64,000 nt of DNA from contig NZ_JAYSDK010000002.1 of NCBI RefSeq assembly GCF_041914405.1, positions 1 through 64,000 of the forward strand, given 5' to 3'. This document shows, piece by piece, positions 1-8,273 of this stretch (the first letter of the stretch is position 1; each line of letters opens with the position of its first letter). Under the pieces are notes generated by a model. That model worked only from the letters and a program-made list of their open reading frames with translations. It was not told the origin of the DNA and made no database searches. The stretch comes from Zoogloea sp041914405 (GTDB lineage Bacteria; Pseudomonadota; Gammaproteobacteria; Burkholderiales; Rhodocyclaceae). Position numbers and translations under genes: made by a program.

Positions 1-54
1 GTTTTACATCGGCAGAACCTTCACTCCTGGCTCAGTTTTCGGTCGGCAACAACA
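1..54. mobile_element. Terminal fragment of an IS21-like insertion sequence
   Basis: The first 54 bases do not match the intact recombinase copy at 19187-20536, whereas homology begins abruptly at about base 55 with the codons for IDRL. Read on the minus strand the fragment starts TGTTGTTGCCGACCGAAAAC, which resembles the TG...GA(T/C)(T/C)GAAAACTGA ends of IS21-family elements. Only the tip of the element is inside the window, so the transposase cannot be seen and the family call is inference. Confidence 0.5.
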
Positions 55-1158
55 ATCGACCGCCTGACGCGCAGCTTGGCCGACTTCTCCAAGATGGTCG
101 AAGTGTTCGAGCGTCACGAGGTGTCCTTCGTATCGGTCACCCAGCAGTTCAACACCACCACCTCGATGGGTCGGCTGATGCTCAACGTCCTGCTGTCGTT
201 TGCCCAGTTTGAGCGCGAGGTCACCGGCGAGCGCATCCGCGACAAGATCGCCGCTGCCAAGCGCAAAGTGATGTGGATGGGTGGCGTCCCGCCCCTGGGT
301 TACGACGTCGACAACCGCCTGCTGGTCATCAACGAGGCCGAGGCGGCGGTGGTGCGTCGCATCTTCGAGGAGATGCTGACCATCGGTTCTCCAACCCAGA
401 TCGCCGTCAACCTCACCGCCGACGGCATCACGACCAAGGCCTGGACGACGCAGGAGGGCCAGACCCGCAACGGTACGCGCATCGACAAGAAGTACCTGCA
501 CAAGCTGCTGCGCAACTGCATCTACCTGGGGGAGTTGTCGCACAAGGGGAACTGGTACCCCGGCGCGCACCCGCCGATCATCGACCAGGAGCTTTGGGAC
601 AAGGTTCACGCGGTGCTGGCCAGGGACGGGCACGCCCGGTCGGTGGAGACCAAGATCCGTTCGCGCACCGACGCCCTGCTGCGCGGCCTGCTGTACGCCC
701 CCTCGGGCGAGCGGATGTACCCGACCTACTCGCGCAAGAACGGGCGCAAGTACCACTACTACGTGTCCAAGTCGGAAAGCCGGTTCGGCGCACCGGGCAA
801 GAGCTATGAACGCCTGCCCGCACCGGAGATTGAGGCGGCAGTGGTGGCCCAGATCCGCACGGTGCTGACCAGCCCGGAATCCATCGCATCGGTGGTGCGC
901 CAGATCCAACGCAACGGTGGACAGGTCGACGAGGCCACCACGGTAATGGCGATGGGACGGCTCAACGACGTGTGGGATCAGTTGTTCCCGGTCGAGCGCC
1001 ACCGTATCGCCAACCTGATGATCGAGCGCATTGACCTCGTCCACGTTGGCGAGGTGCAGGGCATCAGGGTGAAGTGGCGGGAACTGGGCTGGGACGCCCT
1101 GATCGGTGAGTTTGCCCCGAGGGGGATCGGCGCAGAACTGGTGGAGGTCGAGGTCTGA
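55..1158 (+). pseudogene. Large serine recombinase, N-terminus removed by IS insertion
   Basis: This reading frame encodes the C-terminal part of a resolvase-fold large serine recombinase. From IDRLTRSLADF onward it is closely similar to the intact recombinase at 19187-20536, including the conserved GRLMLNVLLSFAQFERE helix and the recombinase domain and zinc-ribbon-like region. The first roughly 100 residues, with the catalytic serine (YxRVS motif) and its surrounding beta sheet, are missing and replaced by IS-like sequence, so the protein cannot catalyse strand exchange. An in-frame ATG at 76 could still give a truncated DNA-binding protein. The gene overlaps the next ORF by TGATG, so translation of the downstream HTH genes may have depended on it. 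Confidence 0.8.
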
Positions 1159-1529
1159 TGGACGACACACTGGAAACCTTCGTGCCCCTGACGTTTCGCC
1201 GCCGGGGCGCGCGGCGGGTGGCCGCCGACGACCGCCACGTTCACGACGTAACACTGCTGGAAGGGGTGGCACGCGGTTTCTACTGGCAGCACCTCGTGGA
1301 CACCGGCGTGATGAAGAGTGGGTCAGACATTGCCCGGGCCGAAGGACTGCACCCATCGGTGCCCAACGAGCTGATGCGTCTGACCCTGCTCGCGCCCGAC
1401 ATCCTCGAACTGCTGATGGCCGGACGGCAGCCGCGCCGTATGAACCTGATCTGGTTCCAGCGCAACCCGGTGCCGGTGGACTGGGAGGCGCAGCGGCAGA
1501 TCGTGAAGCGTTTTGAGGAGGAGAAATGA
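1158..1529 (+). CDS. Small HTH protein of the recombinase module
   Basis: A 123-residue protein that starts inside the recombinase stop codon (TGATG) and overlaps the following gene by ATGA, so the three are translationally coupled. It begins with a short LETFVPLTFRRRG segment, then has a helix-turn-helix of the type GSDIARAEGLHPSVPNELMR followed by LTLLAPDILE and an RMNLIWFQRNPVPVDWEAQR tail. The same architecture occurs at 1526-1999 and 20533-20985. Proteins like this sit directly behind DUF2924/recombinase genes in proteobacterial islands. I infer a DNA-binding accessory or directionality role, but no function is established. Confidence 0.7.
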   Translation: MDDTLETFVPLTFRRRGARRVAADDRHVHDVTLLEGVARGFYWQHLVDTGVMKSGSDIARAEGLHPSVPNELMRLTLLAPDILELLMAGRQPRRMNLIWFQRNPVPVDWEAQRQIVKRFEEEK

Positions 1530-1999
1530 GCAAGAAGCACCGGGGCCGGTTCAAGGGTGATCCGGTCACCTATCAACTGCCGAGCCCGGCTGGCGGTGCG
1601 CAACTGGAAACCTTTGTGCCTTGGACGCTGGTGAAGCGGGGGCTGAAGAAGCAGGTCATCACGCCCTTGGACGCGCCGCAAGAGTTCCTGTCCGAGGCCA
1701 CCCGAGAGCGGGAGACACGGTCGGCCGCGCAGGACACCGCGTTGATGCGGGCGCTTGGACTGGCCCACCACTGGCAACGCCTGCTGGACGAGCAGCGGGC
1801 GGCGTCGGTGGCCGAGATTGCCGAGGCCGAAGGCATGGACGTGACGCAGGTGCGCCGGGTCATGCGGCTGACGCTCCTGGCCCCGGAGGTCGTGGAACGG
1901 CTGGCGGGCTCGCCCGACGCAGTGCTGGAGAAGGTGATGCGCCGCCCCTGGCCCAACGTGTGGGGCGACCAGATGCGGGTGCTCGCGCCACCTGGGTGA
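1526..1999 (+). CDS. Second HTH protein of the recombinase module
   Basis: A 157-residue paralogue of the preceding gene, with start and stop overlapping as ATGA. It shares the QLETFVPWTLVKRGLKKQ segment and a helix-turn-helix (VAEIAEAEGMDVTQVRRVMR) followed by LTLLAPEVVE, but has an extra linker of about 40 residues between them and lacks the WFQRNP tail. Two adjacent divergent copies suggest duplication with specialisation, perhaps for different half-sites. A strong terminator follows at 2022-2046, which closes this operon. Confidence 0.65.
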   Translation: MSKKHRGRFKGDPVTYQLPSPAGGAQLETFVPWTLVKRGLKKQVITPLDAPQEFLSEATRERETRSAAQDTALMRALGLAHHWQRLLDEQRAASVAEIAEAEGMDVTQVRRVMRLTLLAPEVVERLAGSPDAVLEKVMRRPWPNVWGDQMRVLAPPG

Positions 2000-2021
2000 G
2001 CGCGTCGCGCCCAGCGCCAGC

Positions 2022-2046
2022 AACCGCCTGCGGGCGGTTTTTTTGT
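2022..2046 (+). terminator. Rho-independent terminator after the truncated recombinase operon
   Basis: A perfect 7-bp stem AACCGCC / GGCGGTT with a TGCG loop is followed by eight T residues, only about 23 bases after the HTH stop codon. Confidence 0.85.
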
Positions 2047-2388
2047 GGCCGCTTGGCACTCGGTCGCCATCGCTACAGGAGTTGCCAACCACAACCGACC
2101 GCCTCTAAACCCGCGCCAGCAAAGGAAATGGCGTCGAGAACGCTCGCGTGGCCACCAGAGAAAACGGAGAACAGAGAGGCGTCGGTGGGGGCAAAAAAGA
2201 CGACTTCGCAGGGGCGGCGCTCGCGAGGCCAGGCCCGAAAACCGTGCCAACACTGGGGGGAACGGGCGAAAAAAAACCAACCGAGAACGGTTGGTTTTTC
2301 AAATAGTGGTGGTGCGTAGTTTACTACCGAACTACGCGCTATTGGGGCCAATGAGCACGTGTGCGGCTTCCTGCGGGTGTTCCATTGC
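2047..2388. other. Intergenic stretch with a convergent terminator only
   Basis: About 340 bases without a convincing gene. ORFs called here on either strand are short, compositionally odd and have no recognisable domain. The only structure I see is the bidirectional terminator at 2268-2300. Confidence 0.6.
2268..2300. terminator. Bidirectional terminator closing the leftward nuclease operon
   Basis: The inverted repeat AACCAACCG / CGGTTGGTT (2275-2283 and 2288-2296) is flanked by A-rich sequence on the left and T-rich on the right, so it can terminate both strands. It lies downstream of the leftward gene at 2389-3054. Confidence 0.85.
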
Positions 2389-3054
2389 TCATTTCGTCAA
2401 AAAGGATCGCTTCCCGCCCGCCCGAGTAATTACCAACGATGCAATAGACCAGGCACCATCCTCATCTTCCTTTCCCCTGTGAACCGAACCCGGTATCAGA
2501 ATGGCCTCTGCACCTCGCACGGCTGCTCGCTCAATAGCTTTTTCCTCGATCCGTGCAAGTAAGTCGCGCATACGCTGAGTAGCGTTATCGTGCTTACGTT
2601 TCGGCTTGCCCACAGAGGCGTAAAAGAAGAAGGCCCCAAACTGAAATGTTGAATCGCTATTGGCGAGCAAGGCGGAACATAGCCTGTCGATATCTGGGTG
2701 AATCTGTTGCCCTGTGGCAGACCAAATGGGGGATTTGATTTCAACTGCTGCACGAGGGTTTCCATTCGCCCAATACAGAACAACGTCAAACCGTCCATTT
2801 CTACGTTCGTGACTTGCCGCCCGACCACGACGAGACGCTCCAGCCTCCCTTCTGGTTATGTCTACCGGGACTTCTAGCAGTGCAAAAGTATTTGCGTGAT
2901 TGCCAGCTGACCGTGCTACATAAGTTGATAGAAAATACTCGGGCGCCTCGTCAAACCACTCTCCGCCGCTAATGTGGAAAAAATCTGCTACAGCTTTCTC
3001 GCCACTGGAGATCATTGCTTCAACTAACTCGAGACCGCTTATCAAGCCTGGCAT
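2389..3054 (-). CDS. PD-(D/E)XK-type nuclease-like protein
   Basis: A 221-residue protein without a family name that I recognise. Residues about 88-107 contain a beta-hairpin motif of the form FDVVLYW...AAVEIK, giving D90 and E105-x-K107, the usual spacing of a PD-(D/E)XK restriction-nuclease core. A conserved-looking HPDIDRL helix follows. It is the last gene of the leftward block, 115 bases after the longer DUF262 gene, and is followed by a terminator. Base composition is lower in GC than the neighbouring recombinase genes. I infer a DNA-cleaving or end-processing subunit of the adjacent system. Whether it is always co-inherited with it is unknown. Confidence 0.6.
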   Translation of the reverse strand: MPGLISGLELVEAMISSGEKAVADFFHISGGEWFDEAPEYFLSTYVARSAGNHANTFALLEVPVDITRREAGASRRGRAASHERRNGRFDVVLYWANGNPRAAVEIKSPIWSATGQQIHPDIDRLCSALLANSDSTFQFGAFFFYASVGKPKRKHDNATQRMRDLLARIEEKAIERAAVRGAEAILIPGSVHRGKEDEDGAWSIASLVITRAGGKRSFLTK

Positions 3055-3169
3055 CAGGCCACTCTCTCTGATCGATTAGTGCTGCCAACCACCGAGGCCT
3101 TGATTTTCGAGAAGGAGTGGATTGAAGGTAAATGAGATTGTGTTGCCAAAGCTACAAGGGACATATTGG

Positions 3170-5560
3170 TTACATTCCAGCGCCGATCAAGGCTTTCATA
3201 AGTGCGGATCCCTTGACGATGCGATCCTCCGTATCTATCCCATTTTGCTGTGCGACCGAGGTTATCCATTCAGAAGGGCTGCCCGGGATGCCGTGAGTAC
3301 TGAATTGACCAGCTAACTGTGCGAAAGCGCTCAATTGAGCAACATCTAGTCCAGTTGTGTCCCACAGCCAGCCATTTTCAATACAACGAATCTTCAGGCC
3401 GCTTTGGCGTAGCGTCAAATAGCGAGCATTGGTTTCATACCCGGGGAAACAGCGTGGCCAGCCTGGATTTCCGATTTTGTCAGATGCAATCTGAACCTGC
3501 TCAACCAATGCCATAAGATAGGGGTCGTAGTGGTAACTACGGTCATCACAAGAATTTCCCCGTAGCATGCACATAGAATATCCCGCAGTCGGCGAAATTA
3601 CATGGCAACCTGACTCCCCACGGCGCATCATTTCATACTTCACAATGTAGTAGCGCCAATCCTTGGGGGTATCTGGATGATTCAGAAACGCATCCATAAT
3701 GGATTTCGGCGATTCCCCAGCAGCCATATCGTCCAGCAATGCCATCAGTGGTGCTGTGGTGGGATGTGGTTTCTCGCCCTTTCTAGCTCGAAATAAATCT
3801 TCCCATGGTTCGGATTGCCTGGGAGCACCCAGATAGGTCAGCCGGTACGTTGAGGTACGCTGTACACTGCGTCCGTCGTTACCCTTTGCCATCAGGGCAC
3901 CCGTGACCTGGTCATAGGGCTCTGCAAACAGGATAGAAAATTGCTGAGCACGATGCGTGAATGTGGTGGGATCGAGGTCAAAGACTGTCAGGCCGCCGCG
4001 TAGCAATGCATGGTCTTCGAGCCGATGCAAATTGTCCTGCAACGTGGGATGAGCTGCCAAAAAGGATTGCTTTGCCTGCTCGTTGGCCACTTGCACTTGG
4101 TTGAAGGTCAAAATCTCCGTCAATGGCCCCCCGGCCATGATTTTTTCCACTTCACTCAGCAAAGTGGGCATGTTGTTGCGCTCGCCGGCACGAATTTCGT
4201 CTTGAGACGCTTCGATCAGATTGCGCAGTTGGCGTAAGCGGAAATGAAAATCTTCCTGCGGAATCGAAACAATTAGCCCGCGTAGCACGCCGTAGAACAG
4301 TAAAGTGTGCGCCAAGCGCCAAGCACGCGTACCGTAGAGATCGCAGCAGGCTCGGAACATATCCACACCAATCTGCGTTTCATCGAAATCCCGAAAGTTG
4401 AAAACTCGCAGTGGCAGGGTATCCGCACTGCTAGAGCGTGTAAAAAGTTGCTCGAAGAGTTGCTTGATAGGGCGCGGCTTGCGTACCCCGTCCACCGCAG
4501 CGTCTAACCAAATATTCAGTGCCTGGGTGATCCAGTCCAAACATTCGCTCCCCCTTTTCGATCCTGGGCCGAGCAACTCATTGGCCAGGCGAGCCAGTTC
4601 TTGCGCGTCATTGGAAGATAGGTGATTTACCTTGACGTTATGATTCCAAGCCAGCACTTCGAAGAGAAAACGCAGATAACGTGTGACCTCCTCATCAATC
4701 AGGTCGTTATTGCCTCGGTAGTGCCAAAATAGATCGGCCCACTCCGTGTCGATCTTGCGCGAGAAATCGTCCACTTTGTCGCGGGGAATGTGACTGCTGT
4801 CATGCAACAGCCCTTCCAATTCCGCCTTGAAATTTTCGAATGCGGTGAGCGGTTTACCCCGCGAATTCATCTTTACGTACAACGAGTTGTCCAAGTGGTT
4901 TGCCCGGATGGGCAGAAGGTGAAAACGGATGGCAGGCTGCTGCGGGTCGATCAGGCGCAGCCATGCAGCACGCAGATCCTCGGGTGGGGTTTCTCGGTAG
5001 CGCAGGTGTAAATCATCCAGCACCACCAGCATTCCTTGGATGGTTGGATCATGCTTCCATGTGGGCAGGTAAGTGGCCTGATCTTGCAGCCAATGCGATA
5101 GTTTTCCTTGGGCCATGTCGGGGCGGCATTGGGACAAAAAACAGCAAAACGCTCGTGCTCCGGGGCGAGTGGCGTAGTGGAAGGCGTGCCATGGCTGGTG
5201 GATGCCTATCGTTTCAGGCAGATGCCAAGCCAGGTAGCAGTGCAGCAGGAACAGAGTGGTCAAACGCTGTTGGCCGTCCAGCGGATACAGCGTACCGTCG
5301 ACTACGTCACCAAACACGAAGTCTAGGTCAATGCCCTCTGGGTTCTGCAACGCACTGCACAGGCTGTCGAGGAACTGCTCACGAATGGCATCCACCGGCA
5401 TGCCACGGCGCCCTTGGGCATAGTCGCGCTGAATTAGTGGAATTTCAATGGCTTGAATTTTGGCGCTGTTAAACAACTGGGCCAGGCTAGTATGGACGGC
5501 GGCACTGTCTGGATTGCCTGCAGAGACGAGCGAAGTGTTTGTCATGGCGGCATATGTCAT
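3170..5560 (-). CDS. DUF262 protein, long form (GmrSD-like)
   Basis: A 796-residue protein. The N-terminal DUF262 (ParB/GmrS-like NTPase) core is clear: IPLIQRDYAQGR at about 40-51 and LDGQQRLTTLFLLHCYLAWH starting near residue 94, with KMNSRGKPLTAFENFKAEL near 235. DUF262 proteins of the GmrSD family use NTP hydrolysis to cleave foreign modified DNA. I do not see a clear C-terminal HNH (DUF1524) motif here, unlike in the partner gene upstream, so this may be a sensor or motor subunit. I choose the ATG at 5560 because it overlaps the upstream stop as ATGA. A GTG at 5572 is the alternative. It overlaps the upstream gene by four bases, implying stoichiometric expression. Confidence 0.8.
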   Translation of the reverse strand: MTYAAMTNTSLVSAGNPDSAAVHTSLAQLFNSAKIQAIEIPLIQRDYAQGRRGMPVDAIREQFLDSLCSALQNPEGIDLDFVFGDVVDGTLYPLDGQQRLTTLFLLHCYLAWHLPETIGIHQPWHAFHYATRPGARAFCCFLSQCRPDMAQGKLSHWLQDQATYLPTWKHDPTIQGMLVVLDDLHLRYRETPPEDLRAAWLRLIDPQQPAIRFHLLPIRANHLDNSLYVKMNSRGKPLTAFENFKAELEGLLHDSSHIPRDKVDDFSRKIDTEWADLFWHYRGNNDLIDEEVTRYLRFLFEVLAWNHNVKVNHLSSNDAQELARLANELLGPGSKRGSECLDWITQALNIWLDAAVDGVRKPRPIKQLFEQLFTRSSSADTLPLRVFNFRDFDETQIGVDMFRACCDLYGTRAWRLAHTLLFYGVLRGLIVSIPQEDFHFRLRQLRNLIEASQDEIRAGERNNMPTLLSEVEKIMAGGPLTEILTFNQVQVANEQAKQSFLAAHPTLQDNLHRLEDHALLRGGLTVFDLDPTTFTHRAQQFSILFAEPYDQVTGALMAKGNDGRSVQRTSTYRLTYLGAPRQSEPWEDLFRARKGEKPHPTTAPLMALLDDMAAGESPKSIMDAFLNHPDTPKDWRYYIVKYEMMRRGESGCHVISPTAGYSMCMLRGNSCDDRSYHYDPYLMALVEQVQIASDKIGNPGWPRCFPGYETNARYLTLRQSGLKIRCIENGWLWDTTGLDVAQLSAFAQLAGQFSTHGIPGSPSEWITSVAQQNGIDTEDRIVKGSALMKALIGAGM

Positions 5561-7293
5561 TTCAGGTAACACTCCAATCGCTTTTTGATTTCCGATAGAT
5601 ATGCAGTTTTGTCGGCTTCGCCCCAGAAGTGTGGTTGCAGATGTTTTGGATCGGTGTAGTATTTCAGAAAGACATTGCGTGTGGCTACCGGGACATACTC
5701 CCCAGCCCTATCCATGGCTAGTACCTTTTGCCGCTTGACCTCAAACACGGCATTGCTCAGGGCAGCATTGGCACCGTGTGACAATAAAGCCAGGTTGGCG
5801 ATGCTGTGATCAGCTCCTGCCGCCTCGCCTGCAGGCTGTAGGGCCATTTGTACGCGGGCTGCCAGGGTGGCGAAGCGTTCGCCAAACCCCGGTGAGTGGG
5901 TGTCAGGCAATGCGTTGTCGATTTCCTTACACAAGGTTTCTGTCTCTGCCTTGTTATCCCGCGTTTTGATGGCGTCCAAGGCCTGGCGATGTTCTGTTAG
6001 CCAGGCGGCCCATTGATCGGCACGAGTCAGGCTTTGCGCGTTTTGTGCGTGGATGTGTTCCAGCGTCCAATCCTGTCCTATGTGTTTGTCGAACGAAAAG
6101 CGCTCACGGCAGATTTGCACATTGAAGAGCAGTAACAATTGCTGCAACTTGAGATACCCGCGCTTGGCATCTTGGTAACTTAGGCCGTTGTCCTCCAGTT
6201 CTTCCGCCTGAACATCAAGCGTCCGCTTGATGTGACTGACCAGCAATTCGTCAAATGCACTTTTGTTTTGCCCTTGTGCTAAGGCCTGAATTTCCCCCAT
6301 GCGTGTGCCGCAGGCGGTCAAAAAACCAATTTTGTTGTATAGGTGTGGGGTTTCGAACCAGCCTAGGATTTGCGCGTGCAGGGCGACCACTTCGTCCCAG
6401 AAGGCCAGGCTATCAGTTGCAATCCGCGGGTGAAGCACATCAAAGGTATGGTAACGATGGGCTCCTTTGGCAGGCTTGTGCGCCAGCGTGTCAAGCAGCA
6501 TCCCGATGCGAGGGCCGTGATGCTGATTCTGGTATGCGTTACTACCTGCCACAAATGCCCAGATTTCATCGCGCTGCAAATCCCGTTCTATTCCATCCCA
6601 TTGGGCCGCGATTTCGGTTTCTCGCCCGGGCTTTGTGACTTGTACTTGGGTCAGCAATACCGCCTTGATCAGTTCGGCATCGGTAAGGGGAATACGTCCC
6701 CGATTCAGGCGAGTGAAGAGTGGAATGGAGGAAACTGTGCTGGAGGCTTCATACCAAATCACACGCACTGAGTCACAAAGATATCCGTGAATCCGATCGA
6801 CCAGGCGTACTTTCATCTGAGGGTTGCTGGCCTTGGCATCGAACCACTCGCTAATCGTTGCAAATGCTTGATGTAGGTGAAAGTAATCAATGTTTTCCAA
6901 TGCTTCCTTGGCATCCAGGGATTCAAGATACCCTTCGCTGCCGGGTCGGGTTTCATAGGCTAGGCTGTAGGAGGCACCGGAGGGCTTGTATCCGCCTTTG
7001 CGCATGTAATTAAAGATCAACCATAGCGTAGTCAACCGCTGTTGCCCATCAATTAGTTCCCAGTTGTCGTCATCAAGTTTTTTCACGACAACTGGCTGAA
7101 GGCTATAGTGATCGTTTTTCTTGTCGATACTCTCGGAAATATCGTCGAGCAATTTATTTACTTCATCTCGTGTCCAACGGTAACCCCGTTGGTAAGCGGG
7201 AATGAAGAAGTGCCCCTTGATTCCTTGGGTTTCCTCGCCCGTAGCCGGGTCATATCCGAACCCAATGGTTTTGTATTCCAGTTTACAGTTCAT
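5557..7293 (-). CDS. DUF262 / DUF1524 (GmrSD-like) endonuclease
   Basis: A 578-residue protein with both halves of a GmrSD type IV restriction enzyme. The DUF262 domain has FIPAYQRGYRW at about 30-40 and LIDGQQRLTTLW near 81-92. The C-terminal DUF1524 HNH-like nuclease has DWTLEHIHAQN at about 408-418 and a downstream IANLALLSHGANAALSN segment. Family knowledge: such proteins restrict glucosylated or hydroxymethylated phage DNA using NTP. It starts 4 bases after the WYL gene and runs into the long DUF262 gene. The pairing of two different DUF262 proteins is notable. Confidence 0.85.
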   Translation of the reverse strand: MNCKLEYKTIGFGYDPATGEETQGIKGHFFIPAYQRGYRWTRDEVNKLLDDISESIDKKNDHYSLQPVVVKKLDDDNWELIDGQQRLTTLWLIFNYMRKGGYKPSGASYSLAYETRPGSEGYLESLDAKEALENIDYFHLHQAFATISEWFDAKASNPQMKVRLVDRIHGYLCDSVRVIWYEASSTVSSIPLFTRLNRGRIPLTDAELIKAVLLTQVQVTKPGRETEIAAQWDGIERDLQRDEIWAFVAGSNAYQNQHHGPRIGMLLDTLAHKPAKGAHRYHTFDVLHPRIATDSLAFWDEVVALHAQILGWFETPHLYNKIGFLTACGTRMGEIQALAQGQNKSAFDELLVSHIKRTLDVQAEELEDNGLSYQDAKRGYLKLQQLLLLFNVQICRERFSFDKHIGQDWTLEHIHAQNAQSLTRADQWAAWLTEHRQALDAIKTRDNKAETETLCKEIDNALPDTHSPGFGERFATLAARVQMALQPAGEAAGADHSIANLALLSHGANAALSNAVFEVKRQKVLAMDRAGEYVPVATRNVFLKYYTDPKHLQPHFWGEADKTAYLSEIKKRLECYLK

Positions 7294-7297
7294 CGTG

Positions 7298-8272
7298 TTA
7301 TTTCTCGTTGGTATTCAAGGGCATCTTACGTACCGCACACACACTCTTCCCAAACCCTCGCAGCCACCATTCCAGCATGGCGCTGTCGATGACGGTTGCC
7401 GTGATCTCCGTCTGCCTGTCATTGATTTCGACCACTTGCTGATCACTCGACAATGGAGTCTCCAGCATGTGCAGGCCGGCATTGCGTTCAATGCGGAAGG
7501 ACAGACGAACCTTTTCTCCTTCGCCGAAACCGAAACGCCCATCGTCGTCATACTTTTTGAGGTCAAACTCCTTGGGTCTATCGAATGTCAGTGTCGATAT
7601 CTCGGCCGACAATATGCGGTGTAGCGCCAGATTTCTCTCGTTGTCATAGCCGCGATAGCGGCAAACAAGATAAAGACGAGGCCCTTGCTGGACGAGGCCC
7701 AAGGGCATTACTTCCACCTTGCTCCGTTTTCCACCCGAGTTTCGGTAATCGAGATGAAGCCAACGATTGTTGTACAGGGCCTCACTGACGATCTCGAAGA
7801 CGCCTGGAACAATCTTGGGCGGCAACAATGGCTGGCTGGTTGCCACGACCCTCACCTTGCCGGGCCACTCACGCTCCAGCCGCGCAGTGCTTTCGGGCCC
7901 AAGGTTTCGTTTGGCCTGACTGAAGAACCCTTCCATGGATTTCATCAACCGGGCTGGCAAAAGATTCTTCAGGTGCTCCTCTGCCAGTTGGAGAAGAAGC
8001 GATTCCTGAGGTGTGAGATTGGGTACCGCCAGCGCTTTTGCCTGTTCGAGCCAACGATAACCATAGGGTTTGCTTCGGTCGTCACGCTCAATCTCAAAAT
8101 GCTCGCTGAGCATTTCCAGTTGTCGCTGGATGGTGCGCAGATCCCTGTCGATGCCGGCATCCTTGAGTTGCCGATGCAGTTCACTGGCGGTCACCTTTCG
8201 GCCGCGCGGAATACGGCGCAGTAACTCGACGGCAAGCAATACGGTTTCGAGTGTGTCGGAGCGCTTTGCCAT
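7298..8272 (-). CDS. WYL-domain transcriptional regulator
   Basis: A 324-residue protein with an N-terminal winged helix (residues about 1-65: LETVLLAVELLRRIPRGRKV...SELHRQLKDAGI...TIQRQLEMLSE), a WYL domain around 165-230 (NNRWLHLDYRN...VMPLGLVQQGPRLYLVCRY) and a C-terminal WCX-like segment ending MLEWWLRGFG. WYL regulators (BrxR, CapW and relatives) bind a ligand, often nucleic acid, and repress defence operons. It starts one base after the DUF2779 stop and 4 bases before the next gene, so it sits inside the operon rather than divergent from it, unlike many WYL repressors. The palindrome at 11905-11938 is a candidate operator. Confidence 0.88.
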   Translation of the reverse strand: MAKRSDTLETVLLAVELLRRIPRGRKVTASELHRQLKDAGIDRDLRTIQRQLEMLSEHFEIERDDRSKPYGYRWLEQAKALAVPNLTPQESLLLQLAEEHLKNLLPARLMKSMEGFFSQAKRNLGPESTARLEREWPGKVRVVATSQPLLPPKIVPGVFEIVSEALYNNRWLHLDYRNSGGKRSKVEVMPLGLVQQGPRLYLVCRYRGYDNERNLALHRILSAEISTLTFDRPKEFDLKKYDDDGRFGFGEGEKVRLSFRIERNAGLHMLETPLSSDQQVVEINDRQTEITATVIDSAMLEWWLRGFGKSVCAVRKMPLNTNEK

Positions 8273-8273
8273 C

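Noticed and set aside
4..1569. 521-codon minus-strand frame across the left edge
   Set aside because: Antisense to the truncated recombinase; composition dominated by Arg/His/Leu as in shadow frames.
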